Positions 9,019 through 16,644 of a stretch of DNA of 64,000 nt are shown here, piece after piece. A program made the translations under genes and the position numbers. Location: the NCBI RefSeq assembly GCF_021043395.1, contig NZ_JAJNKE010000012.1, positions 29,596 through 93,595 of the forward strand. The letters run 5' to 3'. Source of the stretch: Clostridium guangxiense. GTDB lineage: Bacteria; Bacillota; Clostridia; Clostridiales; Clostridiaceae. Under the pieces are notes generated by a model. The model was not told the origin of the DNA and did no database searches. It saw only the letters and a program-made list of their open reading frames with translations. The first letter of the stretch is position 1, and each line of letters starts with the position of its first letter.

Positions 9019-9063
9019 GGCGAAGCAGCAGCATTTTGAAACATTAAATACTATTGCTTCGCC
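9019..9063. terminator. Hairpin between convergent genes
   Basis: GGCGAAGCA (9019-9027) pairs perfectly with TGCTTCGCC (9055-9063) around a 27-base loop. It separates the SDR gene from the convergent RemA-like gene and probably ends both transcripts. The arm GCGAAGCAnCAG also occurs at 3046. Confidence 0.65.
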
Positions 9064-9102
9064 TAACCTAAAACCAAGAAACATTTTTTAACATATCCTT
9101 TT

Positions 9103-9483
9103 TTAAGTAAGATCTCCAGAATCAATTTCATGCTGAAGAATTTCATTAATACGCTTTTCAATCTTTTCTAAATCAAATCCAGCCTCTTTTTTGATACTTT
9201 TTCTAAGCATTGGACCAATTTGCTGTATATCATCGCTAATATCGTATAATAATTCCAAAGCCGCCGCAGCCTCTAACTTATCTCTTGGTACTTCTACCAT
9301 ATTTGCTAAAATGGAATTTTCAGTTCTAGATGCTACCATAGGCGATCTTATATCTTCAACATATACAAGCGTTCTTCTTCCTGGACCTCTTTCATCTTCA
9401 ATACGCTCCAACGTTATAATTTTATCTGATCTAACAAATTTACCATATCCAAGTGGAATCATAAGACCTTCCCTGATTTCCAT
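9103..9483 (-). CDS. RemA-like (DUF370) regulatory protein with C-terminal extension
   Basis: A 126-aa protein. Residues 10-65 (GYGKFVRSDKII, then GRRTLVYVEDIRSPMVASRT) follow the DUF370/RemA pattern of a conserved GxGNxVxxxRxI start, a central RR and a hydrophobic VxxSxxxxI strand. RemA activates biofilm matrix genes in Bacillus and forms DNA-wrapping rings. RemA is usually about 90 aa; here about 50 extra, mostly helical and charged residues follow. GGTGGTGAT precedes the ATG. Assignment is by pattern and could be a divergent family member; a canonical RemB paralogue is at 58807. Confidence 0.6.
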   Translation of the reverse strand: MEIREGLMIPLGYGKFVRSDKIITLERIEDERGPGRRTLVYVEDIRSPMVASRTENSILANMVEVPRDKLEAAAALELLYDISDDIQQIGPMLRKSIKKEAGFDLEKIEKRINEILQHEIDSGDLT

Positions 9484-9933
9484 GACTTTTTATCACCACC
9501 TTATAATCTTTATACCATAGTAACTTTAATATAAGTTTTTGCTTTTATTAAACAAGTTATGCAATGAATTTTAAGCTTCTATTTAAATTAAATGATACAG
9601 TTATAAGAACCAATATGTTTGCAATATTTGTGATAAAGAATTTGATAATGGTGAGATTTTTAAAATTGACAAAGGAATTTAACGAAATCTTAGATAATGT
9701 TCATATCTTTAATGATAGATGTCTTCTAAGAAGAGAGTTATTCAATAAAGATTTTATTGGACAATTAAATGATGGTTCTAAATATTGACTTGAAGAAAAG
9801 CAGCCTAAATTAGAAGATTTTAATTCTAACAAATACAATTAAGAGTTCTAAATTTTATATAAAAAAATTTAGAACTCTTAATATAAGTGTAATATTCCCT
9901 CTAAAAAAATACTATTTAAACTTTATCCTGTAT
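9484..9933. other. Intergenic region, no confident gene
   Basis: A gap of 450 bp between the RemA-like gene and the sugar cluster. A plus-strand frame of 74 codons at 9564-9788 has no ribosome binding site and no recognisable family, although its second half (after residue 34) is charged and protein-like; it may be a decayed gene fragment. The only clear structure is the hairpin at 9838-9882. Confidence 0.5.
9838..9882. terminator. 18-bp perfect hairpin after the sugar cluster
   Basis: Arms 9838-9855 and 9865-9882 are exact reverse complements (AAGAGTTCTAAATTT core) with a 9-base loop. It lies about 50 bp after the stop of the isomerase gene on the minus strand, so it is the probable end of that operon, although a strong T-run is absent. 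Confidence 0.65.
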
Positions 9934-11418
9934 CTATTTATAAAAAGGATTTTCTGTTTTATAAAGTATACCTTTAGGCTGGTTAAATCCTACTTCTTTA
10001 ACCCCTAAATATCTAAATAAATCAAAAACTGCTTTTCCAAAATGTCCAAATGCAACGGCTCCATGATGTGGGAAGTTATTTTGAACTAGTACGTGACGAT
10101 AAAATCTTCCCATCTCAGGAATTGCAAATACTCCAATAGCTCCAAAAGAACGTGTTGCAACTGGTAAAATTTCACCTTCTGCTACATAAGCTGTTAGCTC
10201 TGCTGCTGCATTACTTTGTAGTCTAAAGAACGTAATATCCCCAGGCACAATATCTCCTTCCAAAGTTCCTCTAGTTATGTTTGGTTCTTGATCTGGCTCC
10301 AATGCTCTTGCCATAATCTTTTGATTTTTCATAGTGCAACTTGTTAACTTGCAAGCTGCTGTATTACCACAGTGGAAACCCATAAATGTATCCTTTAGTG
10401 TATAATCATATTTACCCTTAATTTCTGATTCATACATATCTTTTGGGACTGTATTGTTTATATCAAGTAAAGTTACAACATCTTGACTTACGCAAGTTCC
10501 AATAAACTCACTTAATGCACCATAAATATCGACTTCACAAGCTACTGGAATTCCCCTAGATGTTAAACGGCTATTTACATAGCAAGGAACACAGCCAAAT
10601 TGTGTTTGAAAAGCTGGCCAGCATTTATTTGCAAATACAACGTATTCTCTTGAACCTTTATGTGCTTCTGCCCAATCTAATAATGTAAGTTCATATTGAG
10701 CAAGCTTTGGTAAAATACCAGGCATCTTGTTGCCTTCTCCTAATTCCTTTTCCATATCAGCTACTACTGTTGGAATTCTTGAATCATTTGCATGTTCATT
10801 GAAGAAAGCAAATAAATCAAGTTCTGAATTTTCTTCTATTTCAACGCCTAAATTATATAACTGTTTTATAGGTGCATTACAAGCTAAGAAGTCTTGAGGT
10901 CTTGGTCCAAAAGAAATGATTTTTAAATTCTTTAATCCAAGTAATGCTGTAGCAACTGGCACAAAATCAGAAATCATATCTGCAACTTCTGGAGCCGTTC
11001 CTACTGGATATTCAGGGATATATGCTTTTATGTTACGAAGTGCTAAATTATAGCTTGCATTTAGCATTCCACAATATGCATCTCCACGTCCATCAGATAA
11101 ATTATCTCCACTTTCTTCGGCTGCAGCTGCAAACATAACTGGTCCATCAAATTCTTTAGCAATTAAAGTTTCTGGGCTTTCAGGTCCAAAGTTACCTAAA
11201 TATACAACTAAAGCATTTATTCCTGCTGCCTTAACGTCTTTTAAAGCTTTTCTCATATCATTTTCATTTTCTATGACTATTTTACATTCATAAATATCTC
11301 CATGAGCTTCTTTGTAATCTTCTACTACTGCTTTTCTTCTATTTGATGATAACTCCATCGGAAAACAGTCTCTACTTACGGCAACAATTCCTAATTTTAC
11401 TTTTGGTATATTATTCAT
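9934..11418 (-). CDS. L-fucose/L-arabinose isomerase family protein
   Basis: About 494 aa, the family's usual size. It belongs to the FucI-related COG2407 sugar isomerases: an N-terminal Rossmann-like part (residues 5-170) with GNFGPESPETL and a C-terminal catalytic part with CEVDIYGALSEF, LLDINN and FHCGNTA, where metal-binding Glu/Asp/His lie. These enzymes interconvert aldoses and ketoses (L-fucose, L- or D-arabinose) using Mn2+. I use the ATG at 11418, with GGAGG 8-9 bp upstream, not the ATG at 11433 that overlaps the site. Neighbouring transaldolase and transketolase genes favour a pentose such as arabinose. Confidence 0.85.
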   Translation of the reverse strand: MNNIPKVKLGIVAVSRDCFPMELSSNRRKAVVEDYKEAHGDIYECKIVIENENDMRKALKDVKAAGINALVVYLGNFGPESPETLIAKEFDGPVMFAAAAEESGDNLSDGRGDAYCGMLNASYNLALRNIKAYIPEYPVGTAPEVADMISDFVPVATALLGLKNLKIISFGPRPQDFLACNAPIKQLYNLGVEIEENSELDLFAFFNEHANDSRIPTVVADMEKELGEGNKMPGILPKLAQYELTLLDWAEAHKGSREYVVFANKCWPAFQTQFGCVPCYVNSRLTSRGIPVACEVDIYGALSEFIGTCVSQDVVTLLDINNTVPKDMYESEIKGKYDYTLKDTFMGFHCGNTAACKLTSCTMKNQKIMARALEPDQEPNITRGTLEGDIVPGDITFFRLQSNAAAELTAYVAEGEILPVATRSFGAIGVFAIPEMGRFYRHVLVQNNFPHHGAVAFGHFGKAVFDLFRYLGVKEVGFNQPKGILYKTENPFYK

Positions 11419-11442
11419 TTTAAATTCCTCCATATCATATTA

Positions 11443-12066
11443 TTATTTTATTGAAATATTCTTTCCTAATAAACCTATGAAAGCTCCTTGATCACCCAAA
11501 TCTGTTTCTTTATGACCAATTAGCCATTTATTTTTAGCAAAAAGCAGTGTATCTTCTCCTACCTTTTTAGGCTTATTTTCTAAAGGTAAATTTGTGCCCT
11601 TTGGTAAAACTACAACACATTTAAATCCATCTTTATTTACATTACAAGGTGCATAATGAAGGGTAGTTGCATAAACCTCAATTATAGTACCTGCTGGAAC
11701 TTTAAAAGCCTCAATTTTAGAAGTATCATATGAATAATCATCTTCAATATCCTGCTGCATACCCAAAAGTAATATAAAATCAGTTACTGCTATGTTTATT
11801 TCAGATGAACGGTGATATTCAATTGCATTTAATAAATAGTTATTTCCATTACAGTATCCTATTTGTATTTGCAATCCACCGTATTCTCTATCTTCTAGCT
11901 CTTTATAAATTTTTAATTCTTCAAGTTCTTTAATTGATGGTTCATATATTACATCACTTGGAAGTGGTGTATTTTTCATTTTTTCTATTATTTCTTTACA
12001 ATCATAGTTTTTTAATACTCGTCCATATTTTTTAAATTCTTTATCAGTTACAGTTTTAATAATCAT
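11443..12066 (-). CDS. DUF4867 family protein
   Basis: A 207-aa soluble protein that I match to DUF4867, a family found in Clostridia next to sugar-catabolism genes. The middle contains short beta-strand-like segments and a possible metal site (EYHRSSE; VPAGTIIEVYATTLHYAPC), reminiscent of cupin-fold sugar-binding enzymes. AGGAGAT precedes the ATG. The gene lies 24 bp upstream of the isomerase gene and 32 bp after the transketolase remnant, so it is co-transcribed. A role as sugar isomerase/epimerase accessory is inference. Confidence 0.7.
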   Translation of the reverse strand: MIIKTVTDKEFKKYGRVLKNYDCKEIIEKMKNTPLPSDVIYEPSIKELEELKIYKELEDREYGGLQIQIGYCNGNNYLLNAIEYHRSSEINIAVTDFILLLGMQQDIEDDYSYDTSKIEAFKVPAGTIIEVYATTLHYAPCNVNKDGFKCVVVLPKGTNLPLENKPKKVGEDTLLFAKNKWLIGHKETDLGDQGAFIGLLGKNISIK

Positions 12067-12098
12067 ACTAATCTTCTATCTCCTTTCTTTTATATCAT

Positions 12099-13447
12099 TT
12101 ACTTACCTACCACCTTAAGAGCTTTATCAACAACATTTTCTACAGTAAATCCAAATTGCTTAAATAATTGTTCTGCTTTACCTGATGCTCCGAAAGTATC
12201 TAGTGAAATAATTTCTCCATCAAGCCCCACATATTTATGCCATCCAAAAGATGTTAATGCTTCAACTGCAACTCTTGCACAAACTTTATTTGGCATTACT
12301 GATTCTTTATAAGCTTGATCTTGAGCTTCAAATACTTCAAAGCTTGGTATGCTTATTACCCTTGCATCTATTCCTTTAGCTTCTAGTTCATCTGCTGCTT
12401 TATAAATCAATTCAACTTCTGAGCCAGATGTCATTAATAGTACATCTGGAGTTTCTTTCTTAGAATCTTTAAGAATGTATCCTCCTTTTAATGCTCTCTT
12501 TGGGCATCCACCATATAGTGGTAACTTTTGCCTTGTTAATACTAATGATGTTGGTGTAGTTCCATTAGTTACAGCATAATACCAAGCTGCTGCTGTTTCT
12601 TTAGAATCCGCCGGTCTAAATACTGTCATATTTGGCATACTCCTAAGTGCTGCCAATTGTTCAATAGGTTCATGAGTTGGTCCATCTTCTCCTACTCCAA
12701 TACTATCATGTGTTAATACATAAGTTACTGGAAGTTTCATAAGAAATGCATCTTTATCAATTTCGCCACTCATCCACTTAGTATATTCTTTAGCTAGTTC
12801 TGGATAAGCTTTTTCGTATTTTTTAAATAAGTTCTTCCAGGTTTCTTCCTTAGAAATGCCTTTTTCTATATATTTATTCATATTGGAATATACTTCATCT
12901 GGTACATAAAATTCAGGTTCTATCTTCCAACCTAGGTTTTCCTTCATTGCTTTTATATTTTCAGCTCCCAGCGGCTCACCATGAGCTGATGCTTTTCCTT
13001 GCTTTGCAGGACACCCAAAACCAATTTGATTTTTAACTATTATAATAGATGGCTTTGATGTTTCTTCTTTAGCTTCTTCTATAGCGCTTTCAGCCGAATT
13101 TATATCATTTCCATCAGCGATTTTTAACACTTGCCACCCATAAGCTTCATATCTTTTAGCTACATCTTCTCTAAACGCTATATCTGTGCTTCCTTCAATT
13201 GAAATATTGTTTCAATCATATAATACAATTAATTTTCCAAGTCCTAATGTTCCTGCAAGCGATGATGCTTCTCCTGAAATTCCTTCCATAAGACAGCCGT
13301 CCCCAGCTATAGCATAAGTATAATGATCAACTATACTATAATTTGGTGTATTGAACTTTTCAGCGAGATATGCTTCTGCCATAGCCAAATAAATGTAGTA
13401 ATGAATATTCAAGCATTGATACATAATTTATCTAATTCTCTATTCAT
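12099..13447 (-). pseudogene. tkt: Transketolase pseudogene (two internal deletions plus in-frame stop)
   Basis: Transketolase is normally about 660 aa; only about 440 codons remain. A normal start (ATG at 13447, TAGGAGG upstream) gives [12 protein letters not shown], then a frame break. Twenty-seven bases encoding YSLLHLFGY survive in another frame, then a second junction joins the segment [11 protein letters not shown] in a third frame. Between these, the parts carrying the N-terminal cofactor-binding histidines are gone. A TGA at about 13214 then interrupts the conserved LIVLYD-NNISIEG region. The C-terminal half (12099-13130) is intact, including the THDSIGVGEDGPTHEP motif. The gene cannot make a working enzyme. 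Confidence 0.9.
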
Positions 13448-13457
13448 ATATTTCCTC

Positions 13458-14105
13458 CTACTTTCCAAACGCTGCTGCCCAATCTGCTTTGAATTTTTCT
13501 AATCCTTGGTCAGTTAATGGATGTTTTATCATCTGCATTACTAAATTATATGGCACGGTTGCTATATCCGCTCCTGCTTTTGCTGCTTCTATTACATGAA
13601 TTGGATTTCTTACACTAGCAGCAATTATTTTTGTACTTATTCCATGTAATGAAAAAATTTCTGATATATCTCTTACTAAATCCATTCCCACCATTGATAT
13701 ATCATCTATTCTTCCAAGGAAAGGACTTACATAGGTAGCTCCTGCATTTGCTGCAAGTAGTGCTTGATTTGCTGAGAATATTAAAGTTACATTTGTTTTG
13801 ATTCCTTCGCTGGCTAAAACTTTAGTTGCCTTAAGCCCTTCTGCTGTCATTGGAATCTTTACAATCATATTTTTATGAATTGCTGCAATTTTTCTTCCTT
13901 CTTTAATCATTCCTTCTGAATCTTCACTAACAACCTCTCCACTTATTGGTCCATCAACTATTTGTGTAATCTCTTTTATGACTTCATTAAAATCTCGTCC
14001 TTCCTTCGCTATCAATGATGGATTAGTTGTAACTCCACATATAACTCCCATTTTTTCTGCTTCTCTAATGTGATCTACATTTGCTGTGTCTAAAAAAAAT
14101 CTCAT
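13458..14105 (-). CDS. Transaldolase / fructose-6-phosphate aldolase family protein
   Basis: A 215-aa class I aldolase of the small TalC/Fsa (MipB) type. Conserved features are [14 protein letters not shown] at the N-terminus, [13 protein letters not shown], the Schiff-base lysine in VKIPMT (about residue 83), [12 protein letters not shown], and SPFLGRIDD. It links pentose phosphates to glycolysis by moving dihydroxyacetone units. It is the first structural gene after the ROK regulator gene and lies 10 bp before the transketolase pseudogene. Because the neighbouring transketolase is broken, another transketolase elsewhere would be needed for it to work in a pentose cycle. Confidence 0.93.
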   Translation of the reverse strand: MRFFLDTANVDHIREAEKMGVICGVTTNPSLIAKEGRDFNEVIKEITQIVDGPISGEVVSEDSEGMIKEGRKIAAIHKNMIVKIPMTAEGLKATKVLASEGIKTNVTLIFSANQALLAANAGATYVSPFLGRIDDISMVGMDLVRDISEIFSLHGISTKIIAASVRNPIHVIEAAKAGADIATVPYNLVMQMIKHPLTDQGLEKFKADWAAAFGK

Positions 14106-14190
14106 TTTTTAACTCCCCTTCTTTTTTTATAACTTTTAAAAATTTGTTTAATAAGTTTTTAAAAATAATAGAGCAGTTTATACCACTCAA

Positions 14191-15339
14191 TTATTTAATT
14201 TCTAAAAATTCTTCTATAGGCATCATTGCTGCCCCTAGTAAATAAGCTTCTCTAAAGCTTGCAATACTAATATTGCAGCTATTTCCATTAGTAAATAAAT
14301 TATCCTTATAAACTTTCTTTTTCAAAATATCAATTTTATCTTTTAACAAATTATTTATGTCTCCGCCTATAACTATACTGTTGGGATCCAGAAGCATAGT
14401 TAAATTCGATATTCCTAAAGACAATATATTTAAATACTTATCTAGTACCTCTTGAGCAATTTTATCATTTAAAATATATCTTTCTTCAAATTCATCTATA
14501 TCTACAATATTAAGATTGGTCTCTTCATTATAACTATCAATCAAACAATTCATAGAGGTATATGCTTCTAAACAACCTTTAGCACCGCACTTACATCTCC
14601 TTCCATCAATTGATATCTTGGTATGTCCTAGTTCACCTGCTGAATTATTGCAACCTCTATATATCGTACCATTTATTATTATTCCTAAGCCTAGACCATC
14701 TGTTATTGAAATATAAAGTAAATTTTCTATTTTATCTTTTCTATTTAAAAATTCATAATAAGCTGATAAATTAGCCTCATTTTCTACATATATTGGTACA
14801 TCTAAATATTCAAATTCTTCTTTTAAATTAAAATCTTTAACCCCAAGGAGATATGCATATTTTATTATGCCTTCTTTAAAATCTACCGTTCCAGGAATAG
14901 AAAAAGCAACTCCTAGCAATTTTATGGGATTCAAATCGTGCTTCTTCATTATTAAATCTAGATTTTGTTTAATAATAGTTATAATATTTTCTATTCCATC
15001 ATTGTTATGTCTAATTCTTATATTTTCAATAACTTTTCTTTTTAAATTAACTAGTGATATTTTAATATGTTTTGGAGTTAATGCAACTCCAATTGAATAC
15101 TTGCAGTTTTCATCTAATTTTATAGCAATTGCCTTTCTTCCACCAGTTGATTCCAATGATCTTACATCTTCTACAATACCTTTTTTTTTCAATTCAGCAA
15201 TATTGGTAGAAACTGTAGTTATGCTTATATCTAGGATTCTAGAAATATCTAATTTGGTAATTTCATTCTTTTCTAATAATAATGTTATTATTTTTTTTCT
15301 ATTTGTTTCTTTTATTTTACTATGATTTATCTCTATCAA
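14191..15339 (-). CDS. ROK-family transcriptional regulator (XylR/NagC type)
   Basis: About 382 aa. An N-terminal winged helix (ETNRKKIITLLLEKNEITKLDISRILDISITTVSTN) is followed by a sugar-kinase-like ROK domain with GLGIIINGTIYRG, the zinc-site region HTKISIDGRRCKCGAKGCLE and EAYTS. XylR-type ROK proteins repress pentose genes until a sugar binds. The start is placed at the TTG at 15339, which has GAGGGG upstream; the frame continues to an ATG at 15423, but that would add 28 unusual hydrophobic residues before the canonical N-terminus. It is the first gene of the leftward sugar cluster. Confidence 0.85.
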   Translation of the reverse strand: MIEINHSKIKETNRKKIITLLLEKNEITKLDISRILDISITTVSTNIAELKKKGIVEDVRSLESTGGRKAIAIKLDENCKYSIGVALTPKHIKISLVNLKRKVIENIRIRHNNDGIENIITIIKQNLDLIMKKHDLNPIKLLGVAFSIPGTVDFKEGIIKYAYLLGVKDFNLKEEFEYLDVPIYVENEANLSAYYEFLNRKDKIENLLYISITDGLGLGIIINGTIYRGCNNSAGELGHTKISIDGRRCKCGAKGCLEAYTSMNCLIDSYNEETNLNIVDIDEFEERYILNDKIAQEVLDKYLNILSLGISNLTMLLDPNSIVIGGDINNLLKDKIDILKKKVYKDNLFTNGNSCNISIASFREAYLLGAAMMPIEEFLEIK

Positions 15340-15544
15340 ATTGATAATACCCCTCTCATCTATCAAATGTAGAATAATAGCTTCCTTAAATAATATCACT
15401 ACTATTATTCTGGGTAAAGACATAGATATGATTCAATACTATGCTGCATATTACCAACGTAGATACTAAAGATTCTTAATCTTAGGGTAAACTGAGTTAT
15501 ATTTTTCATATTAAATAACTTTTTAAAATTACTTTAATAACTAT

Positions 15545-15573
15545 ATTGTACTTACTTTATCAGTTTTAGTCAA
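15545..15573 (-). promoter_or_regulatory. Promoter of the ROK/sugar operon
   Basis: On the minus strand, TTGACT (15573-15568) and TACAAT (15550-15545) are separated by 17 bp, a near-consensus sigma-A promoter. Just upstream on that strand lies AGTTTAACTAAG, similar to half of known XylR/ROK operators, so autoregulation is possible. The implied leader is about 200 nt. Confidence 0.6.
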
Positions 15574-15715
15574 TATGCTTAGTTAAACTTTTTCATAAGC
15601 ATATGTAGCTTGTTTTTATAAAATCCTTATGATATTCTACTGAAATAGGCACCGATAAATAAAATTAATATTCAATATTTCAAAAAACAATTATATATTT
15701 AAAATAATTACTAAT

Positions 15716-15762
15716 AAAAATTAAGGGTTACAAATTTTAATAACTTGTAACCCTTAATTTTT
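15716..15762 (-). terminator. Terminator of the original tRNA-Thr gene, outside attL
   Basis: Perfect 18-bp arms (15716-15733 and 15745-15762), with AAGGGTTAC cores and A/T runs on both sides. On the minus strand it directly follows the old tRNA 3' end (…GGAGCACCA) in the left attachment site, as expected for the terminator of the tRNA transcript before the element was inserted. Confidence 0.75.
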
Positions 15763-15764
15763 TG

Positions 15765-15809
15765 GTGCTCCAGATAGGATTTGAACCTACGACCAACTGA
15801 TTACGAATC
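15765..15809. repeat. attL: left attachment site, truncated tRNA-Thr 3' half
   Basis: The 45 bp match 31609-31653 with one difference (A/G at 15792). On the minus strand they spell the anticodon arm, T-arm and acceptor 3' strand of tRNA-Thr, followed outside the repeat by CA, giving GGAGC-A-CCA. The anticodon-arm 5' side and D-arm are missing, so this is a remnant and not a tRNA gene. Confidence 0.9.
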
Positions 15810-15924
15810 CGTGTATATGGGTTTTATTTAGTTATTTATGGTTATATGATGTTATATTTTATCTATGTTCATAGACTTTTTTATTATATTATGTACTATA
15901 CAATTATATTATTATTAATTGTAT

Positions 15925-15947
15925 TAGGTGTATAAATAGGTGTATTT
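15925..15947 (+). repeat. Pair of TAGGTGTAT direct repeats, putative integrase arm sites (left)
   Basis: TAGGTGTAT-AAA-TAGGTGTATTT: two 9-bp copies with a 3-bp spacer, 116 bp inside attL. The same arrangement in the same orientation, with spacer GTT, occurs at 31540-31562 inside attR. Paired short direct repeats near both ends are typical of arm-type binding sites of tyrosine integrases. Confidence 0.6.
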
Positions 15948-15992
15948 TTATAGCTTTAATATGCCTATATTAATTGGTTTTATACTTAATTT

Positions 15993-16640
15993 TCACTTTA
16001 AAAATTTGCAATTAGTATTAATATCTAATATATCAATTAAATCGTCTTTATTAATTTTTTTATCCAACCCTATTTTAAATGTATTTTTACCTGAATAATA
16101 AACATCCAGATGATTTAATGGATGTACTATTGGATCTTGTCTTTCTAAATCATAATCATACCTTAAATATCCGGGTTCAAATGATAATAAATACAAAAGT
16201 ATTTCCCAACACAATTCGTTATAAATTCCACTTTCAACTTCATATTCTTTCATAGTATTATAATATACTTCAGCCATAGATTCTAAGGATTCATTAAATT
16301 CAATTTGATGATTAAATATATCAGCTAGAATTGTAGTAATTTTACTGTCTAATTCATATTTATCGTAATATACTTTTAATTTCTTATCTTCCTCTAAAAT
16401 TGAAAACGGAAATTGAACTGTATGCATTTTTTCATCCTGACAATAAAATATTCTGCTCATTTTATTTACATATATAATTACTGTAATATCATTTTCAAGC
16501 CTAGAGTGTAAATCATCTAGTGTTACCGAGCTAATATATTTAATAGTGCCTATCAACAGTTTTATAACATCAACTTTTTCTCTAATAGCTGTACTACCAC
16601 CGATCAAATACTCATTCACTTTGAATTGATATGATTTCAT
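15993..16640 (-). CDS. Hypothetical protein, partner of SF1 helicase
   Basis: A 215-aa soluble protein whose family I cannot name with certainty. The N-terminal half is strand-rich with mixed charges. The C-terminal part has a distinctive stretch, GYLRYDYDLERQDPIVHP then LNHLDVYYS and TFKIGL, with an HxxxH pattern that may bind metal or nucleic acid; similar arrangements occur in uncharacterised proteins found beside helicases. The gene starts 4 bp after the helicase stop, with GGGGGA overlapping that gene's end, so the pair is translationally linked. It is the outermost cargo gene, near attL. Confidence 0.75.
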   Translation of the reverse strand: MKSYQFKVNEYLIGGSTAIREKVDVIKLLIGTIKYISSVTLDDLHSRLENDITVIIYVNKMSRIFYCQDEKMHTVQFPFSILEEDKKLKVYYDKYELDSKITTILADIFNHQIEFNESLESMAEVYYNTMKEYEVESGIYNELCWEILLYLLSFEPGYLRYDYDLERQDPIVHPLNHLDVYYSGKNTFKIGLDKKINKDDLIDILDINTNCKFLK

Positions 16641-16644
16641 AGTA

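Noticed and set aside
9564..9788. A 74-codon plus-strand reading frame as a gene
   Set aside because: No ribosome binding site, no recognisable family and poor codon pattern at its start; kept only as a possible remnant within the intergenic entry.
13208..13220. In-frame TGA in transketolase as selenocysteine
   Set aside because: The position is not a catalytic Cys/Sec site in transketolase, no hairpin resembling a SECIS follows, and the gene also carries two frame-breaking deletions.
14867..15325. Long plus-strand frame (152 codons) opposite the ROK gene
   Set aside because: Shadow of the ROK coding region: no ribosome binding site and low-complexity Ile/Phe/Ser-rich translation.
15765..15809. 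A second tRNA gene at the left end of the element
   Set aside because: Only the 3' half is present; there is no D-arm or acceptor 5' strand. It is the attachment-site remnant.
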